Below the pieces are notes generated by a model. The model made no database searches. It saw only the letters and a program-made list of their open reading frames with translations, and was not told the DNA's origin. A DNA stretch of 64,000 bases from Sphingomonas radiodurans (lineage in GTDB: Bacteria > Pseudomonadota > Alphaproteobacteria > Sphingomonadales > Sphingomonadaceae), in NCBI RefSeq assembly GCF_020866845.1, contig NZ_CP086594.1, positions 3,376,001 to 3,440,000 of the forward strand, read 5' to 3'. A program made the translations under genes and the position numbers. Positions 7,525-16,062 of this stretch are shown piece after piece (within the stretch, counting starts at the first letter, position 1; every line of letters starts with the position of its first letter).

Positions 7525-10347
7525 ATGCGCCAGCGCACCGCCTACGCATCACTACTACTTCTGACGACCTTCATGGTCGCCCCCGCAGCGCTGGCGCAGA
7601 CGGCGCCATCCGGCGGCGCGCCGACGCCCGCCGCGCCACCGCAGGCCGGCCCCGCCACCACCGGTGCAGACGCATCGACGCCAGACGCGTCGTCGCCGGA
7701 TGCGCAGGCTGATGCCGATCAGGCCGCCGAAGTCTCCGCCCCTGGCGTCGACACGTCGGCGGGCGAAGACATCATTGTCGTTGGTCGCAACATCCCGAAC
7801 TCGGTGCGCTCGACCGCGCAGGTCATCAACGTCGTCTCCAGCGCCGATATCGCGCGGACCGGCGAAGGCGACATCGCCGGCGCGCTGAACCGCGTGACTG
7901 GCCTGTCGGTGGTTGGCAACGGCTACGTCTTCGTGCGCGGCCTGGGCGATCGCTACTCGTCGGCGCTGCTTAACGGTTCGCCGTTGCCAAGCCCCGAGCC
8001 GCTGCGCCGCACCGTGCCGCTCGACATCTTCCCGACGTCGATCGTCGGCTCGGCGCTCGTCCAGAAGACCTATTCGGTCAATTATCCCGGCGAATTCGGC
8101 GGCGGCGTCATCAACCTGACGACCAAGGCGATCCCGGACGAGAACTTCCTCACCATCGGTGCCTCGGGCGGCATCGATACGCAGACGACGGGCAAGTTCG
8201 GCTACACCTATTACGGGTCGAAGAGCGACTGGCTCGGCTATGACTCGGGTGAACGCGATGTGCCTGGGTTCATCAAGAACGCACCAAACGGTTCGGGCGT
8301 GATCCCGACCGCGCAGGTCGCGCAGCTTTCCAACGCGCGCACCACCTTGCTGCAGCAGAATTTCGACATTCCGGCCAATTGGTCGGGCACTGTCGACGTC
8401 GGCCTCGTCGGCGATCTCGGCGGCGGGCGCGTCGGCATGATCGCGACCGGCGGCGTGTCGAACACGTGGCGTACGCGTGCGACGACGCAGCAGGATACGG
8501 TCTCGGCCAACGGCGCGCTCCGCAACGACTTCAACACGCTGATCACCGACAATCGGGCGGTCGTGAATGGCCTGCTCGGCTTCGGCTACGAGTTTGACCG
8601 GAACCGCATCCGCTGGACGAATGTGTACATCCACGACACGCTCAAGCAGGCGCGTGGATCGGCAGCGACCGTGTACAACAACTCGGTCGGTGATCCGATC
8701 TTCTTCCAGAACACCAATTGGTTCGAACGCCAGCTGATCGAGACGCAGCTGGTCGGTGAGTTCAAGCCGATCGACGATCTGTCGGTCGACGTGCGCGGCG
8801 CTTATGCCAATTCACAGCGCAACTCGCCGTACGAGCGTCAGTTCATCTACAATTGCGCGACCAACCTCAACATCCGGGTCAACGAGCCGGTTGTCGGCAG
8901 CGGCGTGAATTGTCCCGGTGTGTGGCAGTCGTCCAACTCGTTCGGGCGGCCCGCGACGGTCGTGTTCAGCGAGCTGGACGAGGATCTCTACTCGGGACAG
9001 GCCGATCTGTCGTACAAGCTGCCGGGCGATCGCCCGTTCACGCTCTCGGCGGGTTACTATTATTCGCAGAACGAGCGTACCTCGATCCGTCTGCCGTTCA
9101 CCTATCAGACAGGCACTGGCGGCGCGATCCCGTTCCCCTGCAACCTGTTCCGCCCCGATTTCCTGCTGTCGCCGGAAGTCCTCGCCGGCTGCCCGGTCGC
9201 GACCAGCGGCACGGCGGCGGACAATGCGGTTCAGCTTCGCCTCGACGCGGGTCTGAACGGCTCGTTCGCTTATGATGCCAGCCTGCTCATCCACGCCGGC
9301 TACGTCCAGGCCGAGGCCGAAGCGATCGACGGCGTCCGCGCGATCATTGGTGTTCGCTACGAAACCGCCAAGCAGGTCGTGACCCCGCTGGGCGCCGCCT
9401 CGACGCGGTTGAACAACGATTACTTCCTGCCGGCCGCGACCCTGACCTGGAACTTCGCGTCCGACATGCAGCTGCGCCTTGCCGCTGCCAAGACGATCGC
9501 ACGCCCGCAGTTCCGCGAGCTCGCGCCGCAGGCGTTCCGCGACTTCGAGTCTGATCGCCTCTTCCTGGGTAACCAGCGGCTGCAAGATTCGGAATTGTAC
9601 AATCTCGAAGCGCGCTATGAATGGTTCTTCGATCGCGATCAGCGTTTGACGGCGGCTGGTTTCTACAAGGAAATCAACCGTCCGATCGAGCAGGTCGGCT
9701 TCTATCCATCGACCGACGCGCGGCTGCAGACCGGCTTCACCTATCTCCCCAAGGCGACCTTGTGGGGCGGTGAATTCGAGGTGCAGAAGTTCGTGCCGCT
9801 CGACTTCATCTCCGACGGAATGGCCGGCAAGCGCGCGGTGTTCATCGCGAACTATACCTATACGCAGTCGAAGATCACCGCGAACAGTGAGTGCGTCCCG
9901 ACCGTTCTCGGCGAAAGCGTATCGCTTGGCGGTTGCGCACCCGGCTTCGCGCCTGCCAATCTGCAGTTCCGCGATGGTGCGCCGCTCACCGGCCAGTCGG
10001 ATCACCTCGTGAACCTTCAGATCGGGTATGAGGACAAGGAGAATGCCACGCAGGCGACGCTGCTGTTCAACTACGCCAGCGAGCGGGTGACGAACCGTGG
10101 CCCATCCAACCTGAGCGGCGTCGGCTTCCAGCCCGACATCGTCGAAAAGCCTGGCATCCGTCTCGACTTCGTCGCCCGTCAGACGGTGGACTTCATGGGC
10201 ACCCGCGTCGAACTGAAGGGCGAAGCGCGCAACCTGACCGGCACCAGCTATCAGGAACGCCAGACGTTCGAGGACGGCCAAGAGGTGTTCATCAACCGCT
10301 TCCAGCAGGGCCGCACGTTCACGCTGGGCGCTGCCGTAACGTTCTGA
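7525..10347 (+). CDS. TonB-dependent outer membrane receptor
   Basis: This is an outer-membrane active transporter driven by TonB. The ATG at 7525 follows GGAAGG and gives a 940-residue protein with a classical signal peptide ending ALAQ near residue 23. A Pro/Ala/Asp-rich spacer precedes the plug domain (about 85-215), seen in the run VINVVSSADIAR, RVTGLSVVG, FVRGLGDRY and GGGVINLTTK. The rest is a beta barrel ending in the aromatic-terminated strand TLGAAVTF, as required for outer-membrane insertion. The frame is open upstream to 7090 but that part overlaps the lipoprotein gene. The substrate is unknown. The upstream GTCACGC repeats would fit phosphate-responsive control of the pair, which is a hypothesis. 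Confidence 0.93.
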   Translation: MRQRTAYASLLLLTTFMVAPAALAQTAPSGGAPTPAAPPQAGPATTGADASTPDASSPDAQADADQAAEVSAPGVDTSAGEDIIVVGRNIPNSVRSTAQVINVVSSADIARTGEGDIAGALNRVTGLSVVGNGYVFVRGLGDRYSSALLNGSPLPSPEPLRRTVPLDIFPTSIVGSALVQKTYSVNYPGEFGGGVINLTTKAIPDENFLTIGASGGIDTQTTGKFGYTYYGSKSDWLGYDSGERDVPGFIKNAPNGSGVIPTAQVAQLSNARTTLLQQNFDIPANWSGTVDVGLVGDLGGGRVGMIATGGVSNTWRTRATTQQDTVSANGALRNDFNTLITDNRAVVNGLLGFGYEFDRNRIRWTNVYIHDTLKQARGSAATVYNNSVGDPIFFQNTNWFERQLIETQLVGEFKPIDDLSVDVRGAYANSQRNSPYERQFIYNCATNLNIRVNEPVVGSGVNCPGVWQSSNSFGRPATVVFSELDEDLYSGQADLSYKLPGDRPFTLSAGYYYSQNERTSIRLPFTYQTGTGGAIPFPCNLFRPDFLLSPEVLAGCPVATSGTAADNAVQLRLDAGLNGSFAYDASLLIHAGYVQAEAEAIDGVRAIIGVRYETAKQVVTPLGAASTRLNNDYFLPAATLTWNFASDMQLRLAAAKTIARPQFRELAPQAFRDFESDRLFLGNQRLQDSELYNLEARYEWFFDRDQRLTAAGFYKEINRPIEQVGFYPSTDARLQTGFTYLPKATLWGGEFEVQKFVPLDFISDGMAGKRAVFIANYTYTQSKITANSECVPTVLGESVSLGGCAPGFAPANLQFRDGAPLTGQSDHLVNLQIGYEDKENATQATLLFNYASERVTNRGPSNLSGVGFQPDIVEKPGIRLDFVARQTVDFMGTRVELKGEARNLTGTSYQERQTFEDGQEVFINRFQQGRTFTLGAAVTF

Positions 10348-10355
10348 TCCCTTAC

Positions 10356-10388
10356 CTCGTCACCCCGGCCCAGCGCCGGGGTGACGAG
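10356..10388. terminator. Bidirectional hairpin between convergent genes
   Basis: Perfect 14-bp arms at 10356-10369 and 10375-10388 enclose a 5-base loop. The hairpin lies between the receptor gene on the plus strand and the oxygenase gene on the minus strand. No T-run follows on either side, so it may be a palindromic repeat that also stabilises or ends transcripts. Confidence 0.6.
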
Positions 10389-10418
10389 CGATACCGGCCG
10401 GCCGCAACCCCACGGACA

Positions 10419-11093
10419 TCACCCCCACGGCCGTTCGCGAAACCACTTGGTGATCACGTATTTCACCCCCGCGCGCACCTTCATCCCATGATGAATCGTC
10501 GCTGGGTTGAGCGATCGATCCGGTCGCCGGTTGTTCCACGCGACCAGCTTCCCCGTCTCGGGCTGGATCGTCTTATCGACCGCCTTGAAGCGCGTCGCGC
10601 CGCCCGCCTCGGGCTCGTTGAGATACACCATCACCGTCCACGTCCGGTTGCCCGGCACGGCGCAATGCTCGTGGTAGTCGAGCCCGTTCGGCTCGAAATA
10701 GTCGGTGTGCGCCTTGAACTCCTGCCCCACGGCATACCGCTGCCCCTGCAGCGGCTCGCCGAACACGCCCTCAATCCCCGTCGCCTCTCGGATCGCTGCC
10801 TCCACCTGCAGCACCAGCGGGGCCGCGGGATCGAGGTCGCACGTCTCGCTGGTGCGGAACGCCGTATCGCCATTGCTGTCGGTAATCGTCGAGGGGCGGC
10901 GGCGCGCATCGATCATCGCGACCAGCCCGGCGCACGTGTCGGGATCGAGGAAGCCACGCTTCACGAACAGCGTCAGCTTGGGGCTGGGAACGCGCTGGAT
11001 GCCCGGCTGCGCGTTGAGCCGCGCGACGACCGAGGCGGGGTCCAGCCCGGACGCGGCATCATCGAGAAGGGCTGGGGAAGCATTGGTCTGCAT
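10419..11093 (-). CDS. Prolyl 4-hydroxylase-like 2-oxoglutarate/Fe(II) oxygenase
   Basis: The protein belongs to the double-stranded beta-helix oxygenases that use Fe(II), O2 and 2-oxoglutarate. The iron triad is visible: His and Asp in AHTDYFEP, and the distal His in TIHHGMKV, with a basic residue after it (VKYVITKW) placed to bind 2-oxoglutarate. The conserved core WTVMVYLNEPEAGGATRF lies between them. About 224 residues, the usual length for bacterial P4H-like enzymes. The frame is open to a GTG at 11111; I prefer the ATG at 11093, though neither has a clear ribosome site. It is transcribed away from the type II secretion operon. The protein substrate is not known. Confidence 0.85.
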   Translation of the reverse strand: MQTNASPALLDDAASGLDPASVVARLNAQPGIQRVPSPKLTLFVKRGFLDPDTCAGLVAMIDARRRPSTITDSNGDTAFRTSETCDLDPAAPLVLQVEAAIREATGIEGVFGEPLQGQRYAVGQEFKAHTDYFEPNGLDYHEHCAVPGNRTWTVMVYLNEPEAGGATRFKAVDKTIQPETGKLVAWNNRRPDRSLNPATIHHGMKVRAGVKYVITKWFRERPWG

Positions 11094-11211
11094 GGTGCCA
11101 CACACTGCCACCGTGCAGCATGGCTTGCCAGTCCGGGAAATAGTACAGAGGCTTGCAATGCCGCTGTAACATTGCCGACATAGCGGCGGCTACGCGGGAA
11201 CTGGCGAACAC

Positions 11212-12039
11212 ATGCGATTGAGTTTCGACGCCCGTGCGCGGGCGCTTCTGCGGCGGATCCCCGTCGTGAACGTCTATTCGCTTGCTGAGCTGCTGCTGCT
11301 CGGCGTGCTCGCGGTGCAATGCGCCCGGCTGGTGTGGACGGTGCTGACGCCCGTCTCGCCCCTCGGCGAGTGGCGCCCGGCCGGGGTCACGCTCCCCGCC
11401 GCGCCGGGCGAGGTCTTGCGCGGCTTCGATCCGTTCTACCGGATCAGCGGCGTCCAGACGGGGCCCGCCGTCGTAACGTCGTTGCAGCTCAAGCTGTTCG
11501 GCACGCGGATCGACGAGGCGATGGGGCGCGGCTCGGCGATCCTCGCCGGGCCCGATGGGGTGCAGAAGAGCATCGCGGTAGGAGAAGAGATCATTCCCGG
11601 TGTGGTGTTGAAGGAAGTCGCATTCGATCACGTGTCGATCGAGCGCGGCGGCGTGCGTGAGGATCTGTTCCTCGATCAATCCGGCGGCGCAGCGACGCCC
11701 ACCACCCCCGGCGCGACCGGCGATGCGGTGGCCGTTCCGACCGGCGCCATGGCCGGGATCACCGCGGCACAGTTCCAAACCGAGATCGGCTTCGTCCCCC
11801 GCATCGAAGCCGGGCGCATCAGCGGCCTCGTCGTGCGCCCCGAAGGTTCGGGCACGGCGTTCCGCACCGCCGGCCTGCGCGAAGGCGATATCGTCACCGC
11901 GATCGGCGGCCGCCCGGTGCAGGGCCCCGCCGATATCGAGCGCCTCGCCACGCAATATGCCACCGGCGGCACGATCGCGCTGACGGTCGATCGCGGAGGC
12001 CAGTCGCTGCCACTCAGCGTGCAGGTCGCAGGCCAATGA
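11212..12039 (+). CDS. gspC: Type II secretion system protein GspC
   Basis: GspC is the inner-membrane protein that links the pseudopilus platform to the secretin. The 275-residue product has a short basic N-terminus, one membrane segment at about 24-46, a periplasmic HR domain (FGTRID...GDGV-like region at 90-150), a Gly/Thr-rich linker and a C-terminal PDZ domain (about 180-270, with GLREGDIVTAIGG). It is the first gene of the gsp operon and its stop overlaps the gspD start (ATGA). GspC interacts with GspD, so order and domain plan agree with the assignment. The upstream region of ~120 bases is shared with the divergent oxygenase gene and should hold the operon promoter; no clear element was seen. 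Confidence 0.93.
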   Translation: MRLSFDARARALLRRIPVVNVYSLAELLLLGVLAVQCARLVWTVLTPVSPLGEWRPAGVTLPAAPGEVLRGFDPFYRISGVQTGPAVVTSLQLKLFGTRIDEAMGRGSAILAGPDGVQKSIAVGEEIIPGVVLKEVAFDHVSIERGGVREDLFLDQSGGAATPTTPGATGDAVAVPTGAMAGITAAQFQTEIGFVPRIEAGRISGLVVRPEGSGTAFRTAGLREGDIVTAIGGRPVQGPADIERLATQYATGGTIALTVDRGGQSLPLSVQVAGQ

Positions 12040-14231
12040 GACGCTTGCTTCTCGCACCGGCGCTAGCGCTGGTCCTCGCCGCGCAGGCGCATGCGCAGAC
12101 GACGCTCAACGTCCGCGATGCTGATATCCGCGCGTTCATCGCCGATGCCGCCAAGGTCACCGGGCGTACCTTCATCATCGACAGCCGCGTGCAGGGCAAG
12201 GTGACGGTCGTCACCGATCGCCCGCTCAGCCGCTCCGAATATTTCGAGGTGTTCCTCTCGACGCTGCGCGCCAACGGCCTCGTCACGATCCCCACCGCGA
12301 ACGGCGCATTGCGCGTCCAGCCGATCGAGAATGCCGCCGCGCAGCCCGGCCGCGTCGGCACCGCCGGGGCCGCGCGCAACTCGTTCGTCACCGAAATCGT
12401 CCGCCTGCGCGCGATCGACGCGCAGTCCGCGGTCGATACCGTCCGGCCGCTCGTCTCGGCGCAAGGCTCGGTCAGCGCCAATCGCGCCGGCGGTTCGATC
12501 GTCATCGCCGATTTCGCCGATAACGTCCGCCGCGTGCGCGAAGTGCTGCGCCGGATCGATACCGACAACAATTCGACCCGCGTAGTCGCGCTAAAGAACG
12601 CCGGCGCGCGCGACATCGCCACCGCGCTCACCGGGCTGATCGGCACGCCGGGGCAGGGGCAGACCCAGTCGACCAGTGTCGTCGCGGTCGAAGCCGCCAA
12701 TTCGATCGCGCTGCGCGGCGATCCCTCCACCGTCGCGCGACTGGCGCAAGTCGCGCTCGATCTCGATCAAAAGGCCAAGAGCGGCACCGAGATCCGCGTC
12801 GTCTTCCTCGATCACGCTGATGCCGCGCAATTGCTGCCGGTGCTCCAGCAGCTTGTCGGCCAGACCCCCGATTCGGTCCCGCAGAACACGCTCAGCGCGT
12901 CGAACTTCGGCGCCACCACGAACGGCGCGGGCGGCAGCGGCCAGCCGAGCGCCAGCAGCGGCGGCAACCAGACTCAGTCGCAAAGCGCCCCCGGCGGCGG
13001 TGCGAGCGGGCAGGCGCCAGTGACGGCGCAAGGGGGCAGGGCGCCCGCCGTCGTCACGCGCTTCGTCGGCGCGAACGCAATCGTCATCGCTGCGCCGGCC
13101 GATATCCAGCGCCAGCTCGCCGAAGTCGTCCGCCAGCTCGATACGCGCCGCGAACAGGTGCTCGTCGAAGCGATCGTCGCCGAAGTGTCGGACGTCACCG
13201 CCAGCCGCCTGGGCTTCCAGTTCCTCCTCGGCAGCCTCTCGGGCGGTGCGTTCGGCGCGACCAGCTTCTCGAACTCCGCGCCAAATCTGCTCACCATCGC
13301 CGGTGCGATCGGCGCGCGCTCGATCGGCGGCACCACCACCACCGTCGTCGGCGCAGACGGCACGCAGACGACCACCAACACCGGCAACACCGCCAGCGAC
13401 ACGCTCGCGCAACAGGCGATCAACTCGATCCTCGGCGCGAGCGGCGGCTTCGGCGGCTTCGGCGGCACCATTGGTGGCGACACGATCTTCGGCTCGATCA
13501 TCAACGCGGTGAAGAGCGACACCACCTCGAACCTGCTTCAGGCGCCGAGCCTCATCACCCTGGACAATCAGCAGGCACGCATCCTCGTCGGGCAGGAGAT
13601 CCCGATCACCACCGGCCAGGCGCTCAGCCAGAATTTCGACAACGCCTTCCGCACCGTCCAGCGCGAGAATGTCGGCATCCAACTCGAGGTCCGCCCGCAG
13701 GTCAATTCGTCGGGTTCTATCAAGCTCTTCCTCCACCAGCAGGTCAGCTCGATCGCCGGCCCGGTCAGCGACGACAATTCGGATCTGATCCTCAACAAGC
13801 GCGAGGTGGAAACCACGCTCACCGTCGACGATGGCCAGATCGCGATCATCGGCGGGCTGCTCAGCGACGATGAGCGCCGCACGCTCGAAAAGCTGCCGTT
13901 CCTCGGCGACATCCCTGTGCTCGGCAATCTCTTCCGCTCGAAGGCGAAGCAGCGCACCAAGACCAACCTCATGGTCTTCATCCGCCCGACGATCCTGCGC
14001 TCGCCCGCGGACAATCGCCGCGTCACCGAGCAGCGCTACGGCTACCTCCGCCTGCAACAGGGCCAGCATGATCCCGGCCGCGAACCCTCGATTGACGAAC
14101 TGATTCGCGACTACATGGGCGCCGCTGCCCCGATCCCGTCGTCGCCGATCCCCGGCAACATCGAGGATCCGCGCGTCAACGTGCCGGTGCAGCGCAACTC
14201 CACCGTCAAGATCAAGCGGCGCGACCAGTGA
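12036..14231 (+). CDS. gspD: Type II secretion system secretin GspD
   Basis: GspD forms the outer-membrane channel for folded exoproteins. The 731-residue product has a signal peptide ending in AHAQ (residue 21), an N0 domain starting TLNVRDADIRAF, N1-N3 modules (about 115-400, with the N3 domain split by a Gly/Ser/Gln-rich linker at about 290-335), and the C-terminal secretin domain with APSLITLDNQQA, VGQEIPITTG and IIGGLLSDDE followed by LGDIPVLGNLF. A short S-domain tail ends in KIKRRDQ. It overlaps gspC and gspE by 4 bases at each side. No pilotin gene was seen in the window. Confidence 0.97.
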   Translation: MRRLLLAPALALVLAAQAHAQTTLNVRDADIRAFIADAAKVTGRTFIIDSRVQGKVTVVTDRPLSRSEYFEVFLSTLRANGLVTIPTANGALRVQPIENAAAQPGRVGTAGAARNSFVTEIVRLRAIDAQSAVDTVRPLVSAQGSVSANRAGGSIVIADFADNVRRVREVLRRIDTDNNSTRVVALKNAGARDIATALTGLIGTPGQGQTQSTSVVAVEAANSIALRGDPSTVARLAQVALDLDQKAKSGTEIRVVFLDHADAAQLLPVLQQLVGQTPDSVPQNTLSASNFGATTNGAGGSGQPSASSGGNQTQSQSAPGGGASGQAPVTAQGGRAPAVVTRFVGANAIVIAAPADIQRQLAEVVRQLDTRREQVLVEAIVAEVSDVTASRLGFQFLLGSLSGGAFGATSFSNSAPNLLTIAGAIGARSIGGTTTTVVGADGTQTTTNTGNTASDTLAQQAINSILGASGGFGGFGGTIGGDTIFGSIINAVKSDTTSNLLQAPSLITLDNQQARILVGQEIPITTGQALSQNFDNAFRTVQRENVGIQLEVRPQVNSSGSIKLFLHQQVSSIAGPVSDDNSDLILNKREVETTLTVDDGQIAIIGGLLSDDERRTLEKLPFLGDIPVLGNLFRSKAKQRTKTNLMVFIRPTILRSPADNRRVTEQRYGYLRLQQGQHDPGREPSIDELIRDYMGAAAPIPSSPIPGNIEDPRVNVPVQRNSTVKIKRRDQ

Positions 14232-15832
14232 TCCGCACCGGGCGGGATCTGTCTGAGCTTCTCCCCTCCCCTTCAGGGGAGGGGCTGGGGGTGGGGCCGC
14301 TCAGTCTCACCGAGAGCGACGTGCTTGTTGACAGGCCCCACCCCAACCCCTCCCCTGAAGGGGAGGGGCTTGCCCTCGTCGCACTCCCCTACGCCTTCGC
14401 CCGCAAGTTCGGCGTAACCATCCACGGTGAGGCGGTCGCGCTGCGCGAAGGCGCCGACCCGCGCGCGCTGATCGAAGTCCGCCGCGTCCTCGGCCGCCCG
14501 TTCGACGTCACCATCCTCGAGCCCGCGGCGTTCGATCGCTTGCTCGGCGACAATTACGCGATGACCGGACAGGCCACCGCGCTCGCCGCGGTCGGCATGG
14601 GCGACGAGCTCGATCTGCTCGCCGACGGCATCCCCACCGCCGAGGATCTGCTCGACACCGCCGACGATGCCCCCGCGATCCGCCTGATCAACGGCGTCAT
14701 CGCCGATGCCGCGCGCAATGGCGTGTCGGATATCCATATCGAGCCGTACGAAAGCGGCCTCGTCGTCCGCATGCGGATCGATGGCGTGCTGCGCGAGACG
14801 CTGCGGATGCCACCGCACGTCGCTCCGGTCGTCGTCAGCCGGATCAAGGTGATGGCGCGGCTCGACATCGCCGAGCGCCGCGTGCCGCAGGACGGCCGCA
14901 TGGGCCTCACGCTCGGCGGCAAGCTCCTCGACGTGCGCGTCTCGACGCTCCCCAACCGCGCCGGCGAGCGCGTCGTGCTGCGTATCCTCGACAAGGACAA
15001 TGCCGGGATCGACTTGAACGCGCTCGGCATGGAACGCCCGATGCACGCGATGCTCGATTCGGCGATCCACGAGCCCAACGGCATCGTCCTCGTCACGGGC
15101 CCCACCGGCAGCGGAAAAACGACCACGCTCTACGCCGCGCTGCGCATGCTCAACGATGGTAGCCGCAATATCCTGACGGTCGAGGATCCGGTTGAGTACG
15201 CCGTCGACGGCGTCGGCCAGATGCAGGTCAATTCCAAGGTCGGCCTCACCTTCGCCGCCGGCCTGCGCGCGATCCTGCGCCAAGATCCCGATGTCGTGAT
15301 GGTCGGCGAAATCCGCGACCGCGAAACCGCCGACATCGCGGTGCAGGCGTCGCTGACGGGCCACCTCGTGCTCTCGACCGTCCACACCAACGACGCGATC
15401 GGCGCGATCACGCGCATGCGCGACATGAAGGTCGAATCCTTCCTGCTCGCCTCGACGCTCCGTGCGGTCATTGCGCAGCGCCTCGTCCGCCGCCTCTGCC
15501 CCACCTGCCGCCACGCCGTCCCCGCCGGCGAGACGGTCGCGCCACTGCTCGGCATCCCGCGCGACTCGATGGTGTACGAAGCCGCCGGCTGCCCCGATTG
15601 CAACCAGACCGGCTTCAAGGGCCGCATCGGCATTTTCGAAGCGATCCGCATCGACGAAACCGTCCGTCGCCTGATCAACGACGGCGCCGACGAAGGCGCG
15701 ATCGCCGCCCACGCCTTCGCGAAGGGGGAAACCCTCGCCAGCGCCGCCCGCCGCATGGTCGAACAAGGCGGCACGACGGCGGAGGAAGCCGTCCGCGTCT
15801 CCCGCCGCGATTCGGAACCCGTCGATGCGTGA
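14228..15832 (+). CDS. gspE: Type II secretion system ATPase GspE
   Basis: GspE is the cytoplasmic hexameric ATPase that powers pseudopilus assembly. The GTG start overlaps the gspD stop. The 534-residue product has an N-terminal domain binding GspL, then the ATPase core with Walker A GPTGSGKTT at 291-299, an Asp box, Walker B region VVMVGEIRDRETAD, His box and a C4 zinc motif (CPTC near 418 and CPDC near 453). Unusually, residues ~11-48 are encoded by an inverted repeat (LPSPSGEGLGVG and PHPNPSPEGEG), so normal GspE sequence begins only near residue 49. The insertion keeps the frame. An internal start after the repeat was considered, but no good one is visible. Confidence 0.95.
   Translation: MIRTGRDLSELLPSPSGEGLGVGPLSLTESDVLVDRPHPNPSPEGEGLALVALPYAFARKFGVTIHGEAVALREGADPRALIEVRRVLGRPFDVTILEPAAFDRLLGDNYAMTGQATALAAVGMGDELDLLADGIPTAEDLLDTADDAPAIRLINGVIADAARNGVSDIHIEPYESGLVVRMRIDGVLRETLRMPPHVAPVVVSRIKVMARLDIAERRVPQDGRMGLTLGGKLLDVRVSTLPNRAGERVVLRILDKDNAGIDLNALGMERPMHAMLDSAIHEPNGIVLVTGPTGSGKTTTLYAALRMLNDGSRNILTVEDPVEYAVDGVGQMQVNSKVGLTFAAGLRAILRQDPDVVMVGEIRDRETADIAVQASLTGHLVLSTVHTNDAIGAITRMRDMKVESFLLASTLRAVIAQRLVRRLCPTCRHAVPAGETVAPLLGIPRDSMVYEAAGCPDCNQTGFKGRIGIFEAIRIDETVRRLINDGADEGAIAAHAFAKGETLASAARRMVEQGGTTAEEAVRVSRRDSEPVDA
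14263..14368. repeat. Inverted palindromic repeat inside the gspE coding region
   Basis: Arms 14263-14298 and 14334-14368 are near-perfect inverted copies (one extra G in the left arm). Each arm carries its own 9-bp hairpin, CCCCTCCCC with GGGGAGGGG, around a TTCA or TGAA loop. It is translated in frame near the GspE N-terminus. Confidence 0.9.
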
Positions 15833-15858
15833 GGGTGTCCAAACCCTCCCCAAACTAA

Positions 15859-16045
15859 TCCTCCCCAGAACGGGGAGGGGGACCAGCCGAAGGCTGGTGG
15901 AGGGGCTGGCGCGCGCTGCACCTGCACAGCACGCCAGCCCCTCCACCACCGGCTACGCCGGCGGTCCCCCTCCCCGTTCCGGGGAGGATTGCCAGCCCCT
16001 CCACCAGCTTCGCTGGTCCCCCTCCCCGAGCAAGCTCGGGGAGGA
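15859..16045. repeat. Three-copy palindromic repeat array between gspE and gspF
   Basis: A ~52-56 base unit occurs three times: direct at 15859-15910, inverted at 15933-15988 and inverted again at 15991-16045. Each unit contains a CCTCCCC / GGGGAGG hairpin and an inner CCAGC / GCTGG hairpin, with the loop sequences differing between copies. It fills almost the whole 230-base gap of an operon whose other genes mostly overlap. Confidence 0.9.
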
Positions 16046-16062
16046 TTGGCGGTCCCCCGGCT

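Noticed and set aside
5895..7538. A 547-codon open frame antisense to the lipoprotein gene
   Set aside because: Low-complexity Arg/Ala/Asp translation mirroring the real gene.
12591..14069. A 492-codon open frame antisense to gspD
   Set aside because: Same reason; the gspD product on the other strand is complete and unmistakable.
15859..16045. Possible CRISPR array
   Set aside because: Only three copies, in both orientations, each self-palindromic with variable loops and no regular unique spacers; no cas genes nearby.
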